Shown: positions 7,683 through 17,215 of the stretch, in pieces
How positions within the stretch are numbered: position 1 is the stretch's first letter
Layout: each line of letters starts with the position of its first letter
Source: Bradyrhizobium sp. dw_78
GTDB lineage: Bacteria > Pseudomonadota > Alphaproteobacteria > Rhizobiales > Xanthobacteraceae
Assembly: GCF_018449525.1 (NCBI RefSeq)
Contig: NZ_JAAVUS010000001.1
Coordinates: 682,001-746,000 of the forward strand
Direction of reading: 5' to 3'
Length of the DNA: 64,000 bases
The notes under the pieces: model-generated
Database searches by the model: none
Told to the model about the DNA's origin: nothing
The model's input: only the letters and a program-made list of their open reading frames with translations
Translations under genes and position numbers: made by a program

Positions 7683-9578
7683 TTGAGCGAAATTCAAACG
7701 ACTGGCATCGAAGGGCGGCCGCAGGCCGCGCAAGGTAGCCTGCCGGTTCTGGGACTGAGCGCGCTCGGGATTGTGTTCGGCGATATCGGAACCAGCCCGC
7801 TTTACACCTTCAAGACCATTCTCGGCACAGCAGCAGAGCCCTCGAGCGCCGCCACCGTGCTGGGCGCATTGTCGCTGGTGCTGTGGACGCTCTTCATCAT
7901 CACGACGATCAAATATGTCTCGTTCGCGATGCGCGTCGACAATGACGGCGAAGGCGGCATCCTCGCCTTGATGGCGCTGCTGGGCGTGAAGAAGCAACAG
8001 CGCCCAACCATCGTGGCGGTCGGCCTGTTCGGGGCTGCATTGATCTATGGCGACGGCGCGATCACGCCGGCGATCTCGGTGCTGTCGGCGCTTGAAGGCC
8101 TCAACATGGCGACGCCGGCGCTTGAGTCGTATGTCGTTCCCGCGGCGGTCGTGATCCTGCTGGCGCTGTTTGCAATCCAGTCGCAGGGCACGGCGCGAAT
8201 CGGCCGCTGGTTCGGTCCCATCATGCTGCTCTGGTTTCTCGCGATGTCGGTGACGGGCATCGCCGGTATCCTGCGGCACCCTTCGGTGTTCGCTGCGCTC
8301 AATCCCTATTATGGCTTGTCCTATCTGTTTTCGAACGGCATCACCGGCTTCCTGGTGCTGGGCGCGGTATTTCTCTGCGTCACCGGCGCCGAGGCGCTTT
8401 ATGCGGACATGGGGCACTTCGGCAGCGGACCGATCAAGCTCGCCTGGTTTACGATCGTGTTTCCGAGCCTGATCCTGAACTATGCGGGGCAGGCGGCGCT
8501 GGTGCTCGATGGCGCGCCGACCGGCGGCAATATCTTCTATCGCCTATGCCCAGATATGCTCCTGATCCCGCTGATCGTGCTGGCGACGGTGGCGACGATC
8601 ATCGCCAGCCAGTCCATCATCACCGGTGCGTTCTCGATGACGCGCCAGGCGATCCAACTTGGCTGGTTGCCGCGGTTGCGAATCAAGCAGACTTCTTCGG
8701 AGGGTTACGGGCAGATCTATGTCGGGGTCGTCAATTGGCTGTTGATGATCGTGACCGTCGGGCTCGCGATCGGTTTCGGCAAGTCGGACAATCTGGCCGC
8801 TGCCTACGGCATCGCGGTGTCGCTGACGATGCTGATGACCTCGGCGCTGCTGTTCATCGCGATGCGGGAGATCTGGCACTGGAGCCTGCTTGCCGCGGGC
8901 GCGATCGCCGCCTGCTTCCTGGTGATCGACGCGGCGTTCTTCCTCGCCAACCTCACCAAGATCGCCGAGGGCGGCTACGTGCCGCTGATCCTCGCCATCT
9001 CCGTCTACGGCGTGATGTGGACCTGGCATCGCGGATGGGCGGCGGTGATGGCGCGGATGCATGAGCAGCTGATTCCGGTCGATCAGTTCATGCAGGCCAT
9101 TCAGGCCAGGAATATTCCGCGCGTTCCCGGCACCGCCGTCTTCCTGACCCGGACCGAGCGCGACACGCCGCCGGTGATGCAATGGCATGTCAGGCACAAT
9201 CGTGCCTTGCATGAGCATCTGTTCGTGCTGCGCGTGGAAATCTTGTCCGTGCCCTGGGTCGCGCCCGGCAACCGCATCACGCTCAACGAGGTCGCGCCGG
9301 ATTTCTGGCGCGCGGATGCGCGTTTTGGTTTCATGGAGCGGCCGCATATTCCCGAGCTGCTTACCGAGAGCAAATCGCTGGGGTGTACCGTCGATCTCGA
9401 CGACGTCACCTATTATGTCGGCCATGAGACAGTCATCCGGCGCGAGGACGGCATGGGCCTGCCGGCCTGGCAGGAGGAATTATTCGCCGTGATGGAGCGC
9501 AACGCGATCCATGTCAGCGATTTCTTCAGCCTCCCGACCGACCAGGTGGTCGAGATCGGACGCCAGGTTTCGATCTAG
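7683..9578 (+). CDS. kup: Kup-type low-affinity potassium uptake protein
   Basis: Proton-coupled potassium transporter of the inner membrane, 631 residues. The family signature [13 protein letters not shown] appears near residue 23-35, [13 protein letters not shown] in the second segment, and [17 protein letters not shown] in the third. About 12 hydrophobic segments are followed by a cytoplasmic C-terminal domain of about 180 residues. The start is TTG (MSEIQTTG); no ATG lies close upstream of the conserved region, and the ribosome site is weak, so a start uncertainty of a few codons remains. It converges on the Nramp-type gene with 28 bp between stops. Confidence 0.93.
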   Translation: MSEIQTTGIEGRPQAAQGSLPVLGLSALGIVFGDIGTSPLYTFKTILGTAAEPSSAATVLGALSLVLWTLFIITTIKYVSFAMRVDNDGEGGILALMALLGVKKQQRPTIVAVGLFGAALIYGDGAITPAISVLSALEGLNMATPALESYVVPAAVVILLALFAIQSQGTARIGRWFGPIMLLWFLAMSVTGIAGILRHPSVFAALNPYYGLSYLFSNGITGFLVLGAVFLCVTGAEALYADMGHFGSGPIKLAWFTIVFPSLILNYAGQAALVLDGAPTGGNIFYRLCPDMLLIPLIVLATVATIIASQSIITGAFSMTRQAIQLGWLPRLRIKQTSSEGYGQIYVGVVNWLLMIVTVGLAIGFGKSDNLAAAYGIAVSLTMLMTSALLFIAMREIWHWSLLAAGAIAACFLVIDAAFFLANLTKIAEGGYVPLILAISVYGVMWTWHRGWAAVMARMHEQLIPVDQFMQAIQARNIPRVPGTAVFLTRTERDTPPVMQWHVRHNRALHEHLFVLRVEILSVPWVAPGNRITLNEVAPDFWRADARFGFMERPHIPELLTESKSLGCTVDLDDVTYYVGHETVIRREDGMGLPAWQEELFAVMERNAIHVSDFFSLPTDQVVEIGRQVSI

Positions 9579-9606
9579 ATCGTGATGCTTTGGACCTGAT
9601 CGTTCA

Positions 9607-10893
9607 TCACGTGAACGAAGATCTGAACAGCGCAATGACGGCCAGCCCCATAAGGGCCGTGCCGATCCAGCCCAGTGCGATCAGCCAGGATCTGGCTTTG
9701 AACCGTCCCATCAGTTTTTCATTGGCGACGACCACCATCATCATCACCATGATGGGCACCGCGACGATGCCGTTGATCACGGCGCTCCACACCAGCATGT
9801 GAATGGCGTCGATGCCGGTAAAGCCGAGCCCGAATCCGATCACGGTGGCCGCCGCGATGATGGTGTAGAAGCCGACGGCGTCCGGGGCCTTTGCCTCCAG
9901 CGTCGCGGGCCATCCATATGCCTCGGAGACGCCGTAGGCGGCGGAGCCGGCGAGCACCGGGATCGCCAGCATCCCGGTGCCGATGATGCCGAGGGCGAAC
10001 AGCAGGAATGTAAAATCGCCGGCCAGCGGCCTCAACGCCTCGGCCGCTTGCGTCGCTGAATTGATGTTGGTGATTCCATGCGCATTCAAGACGGCCGCGG
10101 TGGTCAGGATGATGGAAAAGGCGATCACGTTGGACAGGATCATGCCGACCGTGGTGTCGATCCGGATGCGGTCGAGTTCGCTCGATCCGCCCCGGGTCAG
10201 TTCGCGAAGCGGACGGTGCTTCTTGCCCTGATTCATTTCCTCGACTTCCTGCGAAGCCTGCCAGAAAAACAGATAGGGACTGATGGTGGTGCCGAGAACC
10301 GCCACCACCATCAGGAAGTAATCGCTATTGACGGTGGGCCTGGGCCAGATCGCCTCCAGCAGCGCTTCGCGCCACGGGATGTGTACGGTCAGCGCCGTCG
10401 CGACATAGGCAAACAGCGTCAGCGTCATGAATTTGAGCACCGGCGCATAGCGGCGATAGGGCACGAAGACCTGCAGCAGGGTCGAGGCGGAAGCGAAGAT
10501 CAGCGCGTGCTCGTGGTTGAGCCCGCCGATGACGAGCGAAAGCGCCTCCGCCATTGCCGCGATATCGGCCGCGATATTGAACGTGTTGGCCGCGACCAGC
10601 AGAAAAACCAGTGCCAGCACCAGCCGTCGCGGTGCAATCTCCATGATATTGGCGGCAAGCCCCTTGCCCGTGACTCGGCCGATCCGCGCGCTCACGAGCT
10701 GGATCGCGATCATGAACGGCGTCGTCAGAAACACGGTCCACAGCAGGCCGTAGCCGAACTGTGCGCCGGCCTGTGAATAGGTCGCAATGCCCGAAGGGTC
10801 GTCATCGGCGGCGCCGGTCACCAGTCCCGGACCCAACAGCCGAAGCACCATGTTACGGGGCTTTTTGAATTCCGGATGGCTGGGTTCGGTCAT
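9607..10893 (-). CDS. Atypical Nramp-family metal ion transporter
   Basis: Inner-membrane divalent-metal transporter related to MntH, 428 residues from MTEPSHPEFK, about 11 hydrophobic segments. In helix 1 the canonical metal motif DPGN reads DPSG (Asp32-Gly35, in AADDDPSGIATYSQ), and the helix-6 region reads GTGMLAIPVLAG instead of the usual A-x-x-M-P-H pattern. The missing Asn and altered helix 6 place it in a divergent Nramp-related clade whose substrate cannot be assumed to be manganese; magnesium or a broader range is possible. The next upstream in-frame start (10974) adds residues unlike the family. Confidence 0.85.
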   Translation of the reverse strand: MTEPSHPEFKKPRNMVLRLLGPGLVTGAADDDPSGIATYSQAGAQFGYGLLWTVFLTTPFMIAIQLVSARIGRVTGKGLAANIMEIAPRRLVLALVFLLVAANTFNIAADIAAMAEALSLVIGGLNHEHALIFASASTLLQVFVPYRRYAPVLKFMTLTLFAYVATALTVHIPWREALLEAIWPRPTVNSDYFLMVVAVLGTTISPYLFFWQASQEVEEMNQGKKHRPLRELTRGGSSELDRIRIDTTVGMILSNVIAFSIILTTAAVLNAHGITNINSATQAAEALRPLAGDFTFLLFALGIIGTGMLAIPVLAGSAAYGVSEAYGWPATLEAKAPDAVGFYTIIAAATVIGFGLGFTGIDAIHMLVWSAVINGIVAVPIMVMMMVVVANEKLMGRFKARSWLIALGWIGTALMGLAVIALFRSSFT

Positions 10894-11053
10894 GAAATGC
10901 TGCGGTGTCCGGGCTTGAACTGAATCGGCAGGCAATAAGAGTGTGCTATCCGAATGGTTCCTGCCAAAGCACACGAGTTTTTGGCTTTAGTAAAGGAAAA
11001 GCACCTCGACGCAAGCGCCTGGCCGGCGTTCTTCCGCAATCGACGGAAAAATG

Positions 11054-11082
11054 AAAAGGCCGTCAAAGCAGGACGGCCTTTT
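11054..11082 (-). terminator. Rho-independent terminator, probably bidirectional
   Basis: Arms AAAAGGCCGTC (11054-11064) and GACGGCCTTTT (11072-11082) form a perfect 11-bp stem with a 7-nt loop. On the minus strand it ends in a T-run and lies 28 bp after the stop of the small membrane gene at 11110-11295, whose transcript it should end. Confidence 0.8.
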
Positions 11083-11109
11083 GAATTCGTGATCTTGCGG
11101 TGCTTTGCT

Positions 11110-11295
11110 TCAGCGCACACTGACGAACGCACCCCAAAGCCCGGCAAGAATGGCGCCGGCCAGAACGTAGTGCGGACTGTCGCAGAACGGGCCGCCATAT
11201 TCGCAGATCGTGGTGCCCCAACTGCCGATTTCATGATTGCCCGCGGCGTAGAACAGGCCAGCCAGCACCGCGAGCACTACGGCCACGAAATACAT
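11110..11295 (-). CDS. Small hydrophobic membrane protein
   Basis: A 61-residue protein (start MYFVAVVLAVLAG) with two hydrophobic segments separated by a loop with two cysteines (TTICEYGGPFCDSP), which could form a disulfide on the periplasmic side. I recognise no family. The start is preceded by a good purine-rich GGGAGAGAG site, and the gene is followed by a strong terminator, so it is a convincing single-gene unit. An upstream in-frame ATG at 11340 is less likely. Confidence 0.65.
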   Translation of the reverse strand: MYFVAVVLAVLAGLFYAAGNHEIGSWGTTICEYGGPFCDSPHYVLAGAILAGLWGAFVSVR

Positions 11296-11424
11296 CGGAC
11301 TCTCTCCCTTCGGATCGGATTCGACGCGATGATCCGGCACATGCCGGGTCGGAATTTGGCCGAGACTAAAGCAAAGTGCTAAATTTGCGATAAATTGGGG
11401 CTGGACAGATCAGCCGGTTGGCCT

Positions 11425-11889
11425 TTACGCCGGCGGCGCGTTGCGGCCGGTTTCGATGGCCGAGCGAACCTTGGTCAGTGTCGAATCGAAATAGGCTTCG
11501 CGCTCACTCTCGAAGCGGTGCTGGTGTGCCTGAAAAGCCGCGACCCTGGCCTGGATTTCCTGCCGCATGCCGACCTGACTGGGGGCCTCGACCGGCGGCA
11601 ATTCGGACGCCGCTTGCGCGGATGAGGGCTGCGCGCTGGCCTGATCGGCTTGCTCAAGCGTCATGTCCGGAACAACATGTGTGACGGAGGTCGCTGCCGC
11701 CTCGGCAAAAGCATCCTCGCCCGAAGCCGGCTGCGTCGGAGGAGATAGCACCGAGAAAGGCTGCGTCGAAGGAAGCTGCGCCGGGGAATATTGCATCGGG
11801 AAAGACTCCCCCGCAATCAGACCGGTGACGGATCGAACGAATGCCTTTGTCTGTGCGATTAAATTATCGCGTTCATTTTCCCATTTCAT
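11425..11889 (-). CDS. Hypothetical protein with helical C-terminus
   Basis: From MKWENERDNLIAQ (GGAG site upstream) the product is 154 residues: a charged N-terminal helix with AQTKAFVRSVTG, a long Pro/Ser/Gln-rich middle part, and a C-terminal charged helix (about residues 110-150, QAHQHRFESEREAYFDST) that could form a coiled coil. No signal peptide or membrane segment. I do not recognise a function. A longer frame reaches 12120 but overlaps the divergent desaturase start and lacks a ribosome site. Confidence 0.55.
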   Translation of the reverse strand: MKWENERDNLIAQTKAFVRSVTGLIAGESFPMQYSPAQLPSTQPFSVLSPPTQPASGEDAFAEAAATSVTHVVPDMTLEQADQASAQPSSAQAASELPPVEAPSQVGMRQEIQARVAAFQAHQHRFESEREAYFDSTLTKVRSAIETGRNAPPA

Positions 11890-12063
11890 GATTTTACTCC
11901 AACCGATAAATCCTGTTAAATCAAGCCCTTCGTGGAATAACTGACCTGTGCGCCGGACATGCGTCACCCGATAAAAAACGGAGCTGCCGGGCTGAATCGG
12001 GTTGCGATGGAACCGGGTGGCGTGTACCGATTTGGCACAGGTTCCTTTCAGGATCGGAGATCC

Positions 12064-13014
12064 ATGCGAGACCCTCGTATTATCCGAAGCCGGCATCTTC
12101 ACAGGCTGCAGCGGCGGCATTTTATTGTTTTCGATATTTTGCCTTTTGTCGGGACTTTGCTTGCACTAGGGCTGCTGCTGTATCGTCCGATCGGCGTTGT
12201 CGAGATCAGCCTGTTTTTTTCGATGTGGCTGATCACCGGTCTCGGGCTGACCGTCGGCTATCATCGATTGTTCACGCATCGCGCGTTCGCGACCGGCATG
12301 GGCGTAAGCTGTCTGCTCGTCATCATGGGTTCGATGGCGGGGCGCGGCCCGATGCTGTCCTGGGCCGCCATGCACCGGCGGCATCACGAATTATCCGACC
12401 ATGAGGGCGATCTGCATTCGCCCAACCTGCACGGCCCGGGCGCGCTGAACCGGTTGAGAGGATTCCTGCATGCGCATCTCACCTGGATGGTCGAGCATGA
12501 TTATCCGAATGTGGCGCATTACGTTCCCGATCTGTTGTCACAGCGCATCTTGATTGCGGTGAACCGCTATTATTATGCGTGGGTGTTGCTTGGCCTTGTC
12601 ATCCCCGCTGCGGTCGGAGGCTTGGCGACGGCGAGCCTGTGGGGCGCGTTTTCCGGATTTCTGTGGGGCGGCGTCGTGCGCATGTTCGCCGTCGAGCAGA
12701 CGATGTCGGCGATCAACTCCGTGATGCACACGGTCGGCCACCGGCGTTTCGCAACCCGCGACGACAATAGCCGCAACCTCGGCGTCGTGGCGCTGCTGGC
12801 GTGGGGCGAAGGATGGCACAACAATCACCATGCCTTTCCGTATTCCGCTGCGTTTGGCTTGAGCTGGTATGAATTCGATCCCGGATTTCTTTTCATCCGG
12901 CTGTTGCAGGTGTTTGGCCTTGCATGGGAAGTCAAAGTTCCAACGCCCGAAAAAATTTCCCGGCGCCTGCTGGGGCAGGAATTAGCCGATGTGCCTGATT
13001 TCGAGCACGGCTAG
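12064..13014 (+). CDS. Membrane fatty acid desaturase (acyl-CoA delta-9 type)
   Basis: Di-iron membrane desaturase introducing a double bond into fatty acyl chains. The 316-residue protein has the three histidine boxes: HRLFTH (67-72), HRRHH (104-108) and HNNHH (252-256 in EGWHNNHHAFP), as in stearoyl-CoA/OLE1-type enzymes, with four hydrophobic segments between them. I start at MRDPRIIRS because a purine-rich site precedes it; a frame open from 11959 would add 35 unlike residues. It is followed 81 bp later by the MBOAT acyltransferase, so it may tailor the acyl chain used by that system (inference). Confidence 0.88.
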   Translation: MRDPRIIRSRHLHRLQRRHFIVFDILPFVGTLLALGLLLYRPIGVVEISLFFSMWLITGLGLTVGYHRLFTHRAFATGMGVSCLLVIMGSMAGRGPMLSWAAMHRRHHELSDHEGDLHSPNLHGPGALNRLRGFLHAHLTWMVEHDYPNVAHYVPDLLSQRILIAVNRYYYAWVLLGLVIPAAVGGLATASLWGAFSGFLWGGVVRMFAVEQTMSAINSVMHTVGHRRFATRDDNSRNLGVVALLAWGEGWHNNHHAFPYSAAFGLSWYEFDPGFLFIRLLQVFGLAWEVKVPTPEKISRRLLGQELADVPDFEHG

Positions 13015-13095
13015 CGCGTTTCTGCACGCCCTGTGCTGCGCGTAGCCTTTCCGAATGCGGACCCAAGCTGTCGATAGCACCGGGATGCTGGACTG

Positions 13096-14478
13096 ATGCT
13101 GTTCAACAGCTATCCATTCCTGCTGGCGTTCCTGCCGGCAGCCATTCTCCTTTATCGTTTCGCCGATCCCCATCCGCGGTTGCGAATACCTGTGCTGGTG
13201 CTGTTGTCGTTCATTTTCTACGGCTATTGGAATCCGCCGTTTGTCGTCTTGCTGGCGCTGTCGATCGTGGTCAACTGGCTTGCCGCGCGCGCCTACAGCA
13301 TGACCGGCCGCGGCATCATCGTCACGGTGGCGATTGTGGCCAATCTCGCTGTGCTCGGCGTGTTTAAATACGCGAATTTCGTCGGCTATAATCTCGGCCT
13401 GTTGCTGGATCGGCCCATGCCGCAGCTCGACATCGTGCTGCCGCTCGGCATTTCCTTTTTCACCTTCCATCACATCATGTATCTGGTCGATCTGCGGCGA
13501 GGCAAGGCGCCGTCCTATGCGCTCGATCGCTACGCGCTTTACATCTCGTTCTTTCCGCAGGCGATTGCCGGTCCGCTCGCCAGGTGGTCGGAAGTGATGC
13601 ACCAGTTCGGCCGGCAGGTTTATTCAGCCGGCTGGCAACGGGAGTTCGCGGCAGGCGCCGGCTTCATCGTGATGGGGCTGTTCGAGAAGATCGTTCTCGG
13701 TGACCGGATGGCCCAGCTCCTCGATCCTATCTATGCGCAGGCGCAAGCGGGTCCGGTGCCCGGCGGGCAGTCATGGCTTGCGCTTAGCTTCAATTTCCAG
13801 ATCCTGTTCGATTTCGCCGGCTATTCCGACATCGCCATCGGCCTTGGTCTGCTGTTCGGCATCCATTTGCCATATAATTTCAACGCGCCATTCCGGTCGA
13901 TCAATATCCAGGAGTTCTGGCAACGCTGGCACATCACGCTGATGCTGTTTTTGCGAGATTATGTTTTCGTGCCGCTCGCCGATGCGCGCGTCTTGCATCG
14001 GCGCTTTCGCATCGTTCAGTATTTCGCGGCGATGCTGGCGACCATGGCGCTCTGCGGCCTATGGCACGGCGCGAACTGGACCTTCGTGGTGTGGGGCGTG
14101 TTGCATGGCTGCGCGCTCGTCGTGTGTTCGCTGTGGCGGCGCTATTGCCCGAAATTGCCATGGCTGGTTGGTTGGGCGCTGACCGTGTTGTATGTGCTTC
14201 TCACCGGCGTGATCTTCCGGGCCGGGACGCTGCAGGCCGCCCGGCATATCTTTCAAGGCCTCGCGGTCGCGCCGGATATGGATCAGATGCGGCACGCGCT
14301 GCCGATCCTGATTTCGCCATTGCTTGCCTGTCTGCCGCCGGCAAGCCAGGAGATCGTTGCCCGGCTGACCGTGACGCCGCGGCCCTGGCTCGCTGCGCTG
14401 CTCGGGGTCGTGATGCTGGCGCTATTGATCGAACTCGGGGATCAGGACATCTATGAATTCGCCTACTTCAAGTTTTGA
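13096..14478 (+). CDS. MBOAT family membrane O-acyltransferase (AlgI/DltB-like), copy 1
   Basis: Polytopic membrane acyltransferase of the AlgI/DltB group, 460 residues, moving an acyl group to an extracytoplasmic acceptor. Family landmarks: FFPQAIAGPLARW near residue 155, YSDIAIGLGLLFG, EFWQRWHITLM, and the catalytic histidine His324 in GLWHGANWTF with a second conserved His337 in VLHG. The start MLFNSYPFLLAF is the classic beginning of this family. It overlaps the following SGNH-like gene by 26 bp, so the pair is one operon. The donor could be the acyl carrier protein loaded by the FAAL encoded just beyond (see findings). Confidence 0.9.
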   Translation: MLFNSYPFLLAFLPAAILLYRFADPHPRLRIPVLVLLSFIFYGYWNPPFVVLLALSIVVNWLAARAYSMTGRGIIVTVAIVANLAVLGVFKYANFVGYNLGLLLDRPMPQLDIVLPLGISFFTFHHIMYLVDLRRGKAPSYALDRYALYISFFPQAIAGPLARWSEVMHQFGRQVYSAGWQREFAAGAGFIVMGLFEKIVLGDRMAQLLDPIYAQAQAGPVPGGQSWLALSFNFQILFDFAGYSDIAIGLGLLFGIHLPYNFNAPFRSINIQEFWQRWHITLMLFLRDYVFVPLADARVLHRRFRIVQYFAAMLATMALCGLWHGANWTFVVWGVLHGCALVVCSLWRRYCPKLPWLVGWALTVLYVLLTGVIFRAGTLQAARHIFQGLAVAPDMDQMRHALPILISPLLACLPPASQEIVARLTVTPRPWLAALLGVVMLALLIELGDQDIYEFAYFKF

Positions 14479-15469
14479 GGAAGCCGCCCTGTGGGGCCGC
14501 TGCCTGAAGGCTTTTGTCGGCGTCGTGGTCGGCGGCGGGATGTTGATCTTTGCGTTTCTGGCCGCAGTCGATCCCTACGATAGCGGCCGGTTCGGCTGGC
14601 TCGGCATTCATGGAGTCGACGATCGCGCGGCCGCGCTGGCGGACGCCAGCCGTGCGCGCGATCCGCAATTCGATTCCGCCATCATCAGTAATTCGACGGG
14701 GCAGCGGCTCAGTCCGGCCGAATTGTCGCAGGCGACAGGATTGCATTTTGCACAGCTCGCGGCGCCCGGCGCCGATCCCCGTGGCCAGCTTGCGATCCTG
14801 GATTTCTTCATCCGGCATCATAGCCATTTCGGCGCCGTGGTCGTCGTTGCCGACATGCCCTGGTGTACGCATGCGCAAGAGATGGCGTCCGGCAATCCAT
14901 TTCCGTTCTGGCTCTATGATGAGGATAACCGCGTTGCCTATGCCGGCCGGATTTTCTCCTGGCGCGGGATCGGGCATGCGATCCAGCGGGTGATGCTCGG
15001 CCTCGGCTGGCCGCGGCGCAATCCTGCCGATGGCGCCTTCAACTACGAAGAGCATTTTCCGCCGAACCTGCATCCCGCGGCCTCGACGCAATCGGGGCCG
15101 GCGCAACCGGCGTTCACAGGCACGATCGACGAGCCGTTTCCCGTGGTGGCGTTGCTCGCCGATGAGATCAAGAAGCTGCCCGCTGATGCCGCCGTGGTGC
15201 TGATGGTGCCGCCGACCTTCTATACCATCGTGCCATCGCCGGGCAGCAGGGAAGCGGCGGAACAAGCGGCCTGCGACGCGGCCTTGCAGACGATCGTGGC
15301 GGGTCGGGCGAATGGCAGGTTCATCGACTATCGTGTCGACAACGCGCTGACGCGGGATCCGCAAAATTTTGTCGATCTGATTCACTATCGCTTGCTGATT
15401 GCCCGCAAGATCCAGGAAGGGATCGCCGCCAGCATCCGGCAGGGCGCCGCCGCGGCGGTCGCTTTCTGA
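14453..15469 (+). CDS. SGNH-hydrolase-like membrane-anchored partner of MBOAT (DltD/AlgJ-like role)
   Basis: A 338-residue protein with one N-terminal membrane anchor (about residues 18-39) and a periplasmic domain. The fold elements of a SGNH esterase are suggested by ISNSTGQRL (possible nucleophile Ser81) and a C-terminal D-x-x-H pair, Asp308 and His311 in FVDLIHYR. In known MBOAT systems (DltB/DltD, AlgI/AlgJ) a protein of this layout takes the acyl group on the outer face. Sequence similarity to any named member is weak, so the assignment rests on motif order and on its 26-bp overlap with the MBOAT gene. Its stop directly abuts the stop of the convergent FAAL gene. Confidence 0.65.
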   Translation: MNSPTSSFEEAALWGRCLKAFVGVVVGGGMLIFAFLAAVDPYDSGRFGWLGIHGVDDRAAALADASRARDPQFDSAIISNSTGQRLSPAELSQATGLHFAQLAAPGADPRGQLAILDFFIRHHSHFGAVVVVADMPWCTHAQEMASGNPFPFWLYDEDNRVAYAGRIFSWRGIGHAIQRVMLGLGWPRRNPADGAFNYEEHFPPNLHPAASTQSGPAQPAFTGTIDEPFPVVALLADEIKKLPADAAVVLMVPPTFYTIVPSPGSREAAEQAACDAALQTIVAGRANGRFIDYRVDNALTRDPQNFVDLIHYRLLIARKIQEGIAASIRQGAAAAVAF

Positions 15470-17188
15470 TTAGCTGGCGCTGGCAGTCAATTCGTCGAGG
15501 CGGCGATCGAGCCAAAGCCGGCGCGTAAGGCTGCGCTGGATCTTGCCGCTGGTGGTCTTCGGCAGCGTTCCGGGCCGGATCAGGACGACATGGCGCGCAT
15601 ACAGTTCGTGTTCGTTCGCGACCGCTTCGCGAATGAGGCCGCTCATTTCGACCGGATCGATCCTGTTGCGTTCGGTCCGCTCGATCTCCTGGACGATGAC
15701 GAGCGCAGATTCGCCATGCTCATCGGTCACAGAGAAGGCTGCGCCGCAGTTTTGCCGGAACGCCGGATGCAGCGCCTGCACGTGGCGCTCGATGTCCTGA
15801 GGATAATGATTGATGCCTCTGACGACGATGAGATCCTTGATACGGCCGGTGATGAAGAGTTCGCCAGATTCATCCAGGAAGCCGAGATCTCCGGTCCGGA
15901 GCCAGCGCGCATCGCTGTCTTCATTCATCAGGCGGGCGTTCAGCCCGGCCTCGGTCGCCGCGGCATTTTCCCAATAGGCGCGCGATACGTTCGGGCCCGA
16001 GACCCAGATTTCGCCGACCTGATCGAACCGGAGCCGCCGGCATAGATCAGGATCGACGATGGCGATCTGTTCGCCGGCAAGGGCCTTGCCGCAGCCGACC
16101 AGCAACTGTGCGTCGGAGTCGTCGACCGGCGCCTGGGCAGAGTGGGACTGCAGCGCGCGGCTACTCACGCTCCGCATCGCCGGACCCGCGCCGCGGCGAC
16201 CGCCCGATATCAAGAGCGTCGCCTCCGCCATTCCGTAGGCCGGGAACGTGGCCGCGGGATTGAAGCCGTGCGGCTCAAAGGTCTCGCTGAAGCGCCTGAT
16301 CGTCTCGGCTTGCACCGGCTCCGCGCCGTTCAAGGCGATCCTCCAAGTGGAGAGATCGATGCCTTCCATCTGCTCGGCGCGATAGCGGCTGACGCAGAGG
16401 TCGAAGCCGAAATTGGGACCGCAGCCGACTTCGGCGCGATACTGGCCGATGGCACGCAGCCAATTGAGCGGCCGCTGCATGAACGCGTTCGGCGCCATCA
16501 GGACGCAGAGCGCGCCGACATAGAGTGCCTGCAACGTGTTCAGGATCAGCCCCATGTCGTGATAGAGCGGCACCCAGTTGACATAGGTCGATTGCTTGTT
16601 GTTGCCGAGCGACAGGCGGATCATCTCGAGATTGGCGAGCAGATTGGCGTGGCTGACGGTGACGCCCTTGGGCTCCGAGGTCGAGCCCGAGGTGTATTGC
16701 AGGAACGCGATGTCTTGCGGCGCGGGAGCGGAGCGGTCGATGGTCGTGGGCTTGTCGCTGTCGAGCCCGACCGCGAGCCACTGCAACGGAAGACCTGCGA
16801 AGCGCCCGCGCAGATCGTCGCGGGAAAGGAAGGCCTGGCTCGTCAGGGCGATCCGGGGTTCGCAGTCGCGCAGGATCGCGGCGCTGGAATCCCGCGCGCT
16901 CAACCGCCGCGGCGCCATCATCGGCACCGCGATCACCCGCGCGATCAGGCAGCCGAAGAAAGCGACGATGAATTCGAGACCGGCTGGAAATACCAGAAGC
17001 GCGCGGTCGCCGGGCTGTGCCGTCTGCGCGATCTGTGCCGCGAGCGCCTGCGCGGCGTCATGCAATTCGCGGAATGTGAGGACGGCTTCCTCGGTGCCGC
17101 GATCGGAAAGGAAGATATAGGCCCGTTCGTCCGGCTGTGTTTGCGCGCGCCAAGCGAGCAGGGCCACCAGCGAGGAATGCGTCTCCAT
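15470..17188 (-). CDS. Fatty acyl-AMP ligase (FAAL)
   Basis: Cytoplasmic enzyme that activates a free fatty acid with ATP and passes it to an acyl carrier protein rather than CoA. The 572-residue adenylating enzyme has the P-loop-like core YTSGSTSEPKG (165-175), the FAAL-typical NGAEPVQAETIRRF region followed by PAYGMAEATLLISGG, the hinge RTGDLGFLDESGELFITGR, and the C-terminal lysine in LPKTTSGK (about 549). The GAEPV and YGMAEATL signatures distinguish FAAL from ordinary acyl-CoA synthetases. It lies 27 bp downstream of the acyl carrier protein gene and is convergent with the MBOAT pair. Confidence 0.88.
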   Translation of the reverse strand: METHSSLVALLAWRAQTQPDERAYIFLSDRGTEEAVLTFRELHDAAQALAAQIAQTAQPGDRALLVFPAGLEFIVAFFGCLIARVIAVPMMAPRRLSARDSSAAILRDCEPRIALTSQAFLSRDDLRGRFAGLPLQWLAVGLDSDKPTTIDRSAPAPQDIAFLQYTSGSTSEPKGVTVSHANLLANLEMIRLSLGNNKQSTYVNWVPLYHDMGLILNTLQALYVGALCVLMAPNAFMQRPLNWLRAIGQYRAEVGCGPNFGFDLCVSRYRAEQMEGIDLSTWRIALNGAEPVQAETIRRFSETFEPHGFNPAATFPAYGMAEATLLISGGRRGAGPAMRSVSSRALQSHSAQAPVDDSDAQLLVGCGKALAGEQIAIVDPDLCRRLRFDQVGEIWVSGPNVSRAYWENAAATEAGLNARLMNEDSDARWLRTGDLGFLDESGELFITGRIKDLIVVRGINHYPQDIERHVQALHPAFRQNCGAAFSVTDEHGESALVIVQEIERTERNRIDPVEMSGLIREAVANEHELYARHVVLIRPGTLPKTTSGKIQRSLTRRLWLDRRLDELTASAS

Positions 17189-17215
17189 TCGCGTACAGTG
17201 CTTACGGCGCAGGTT

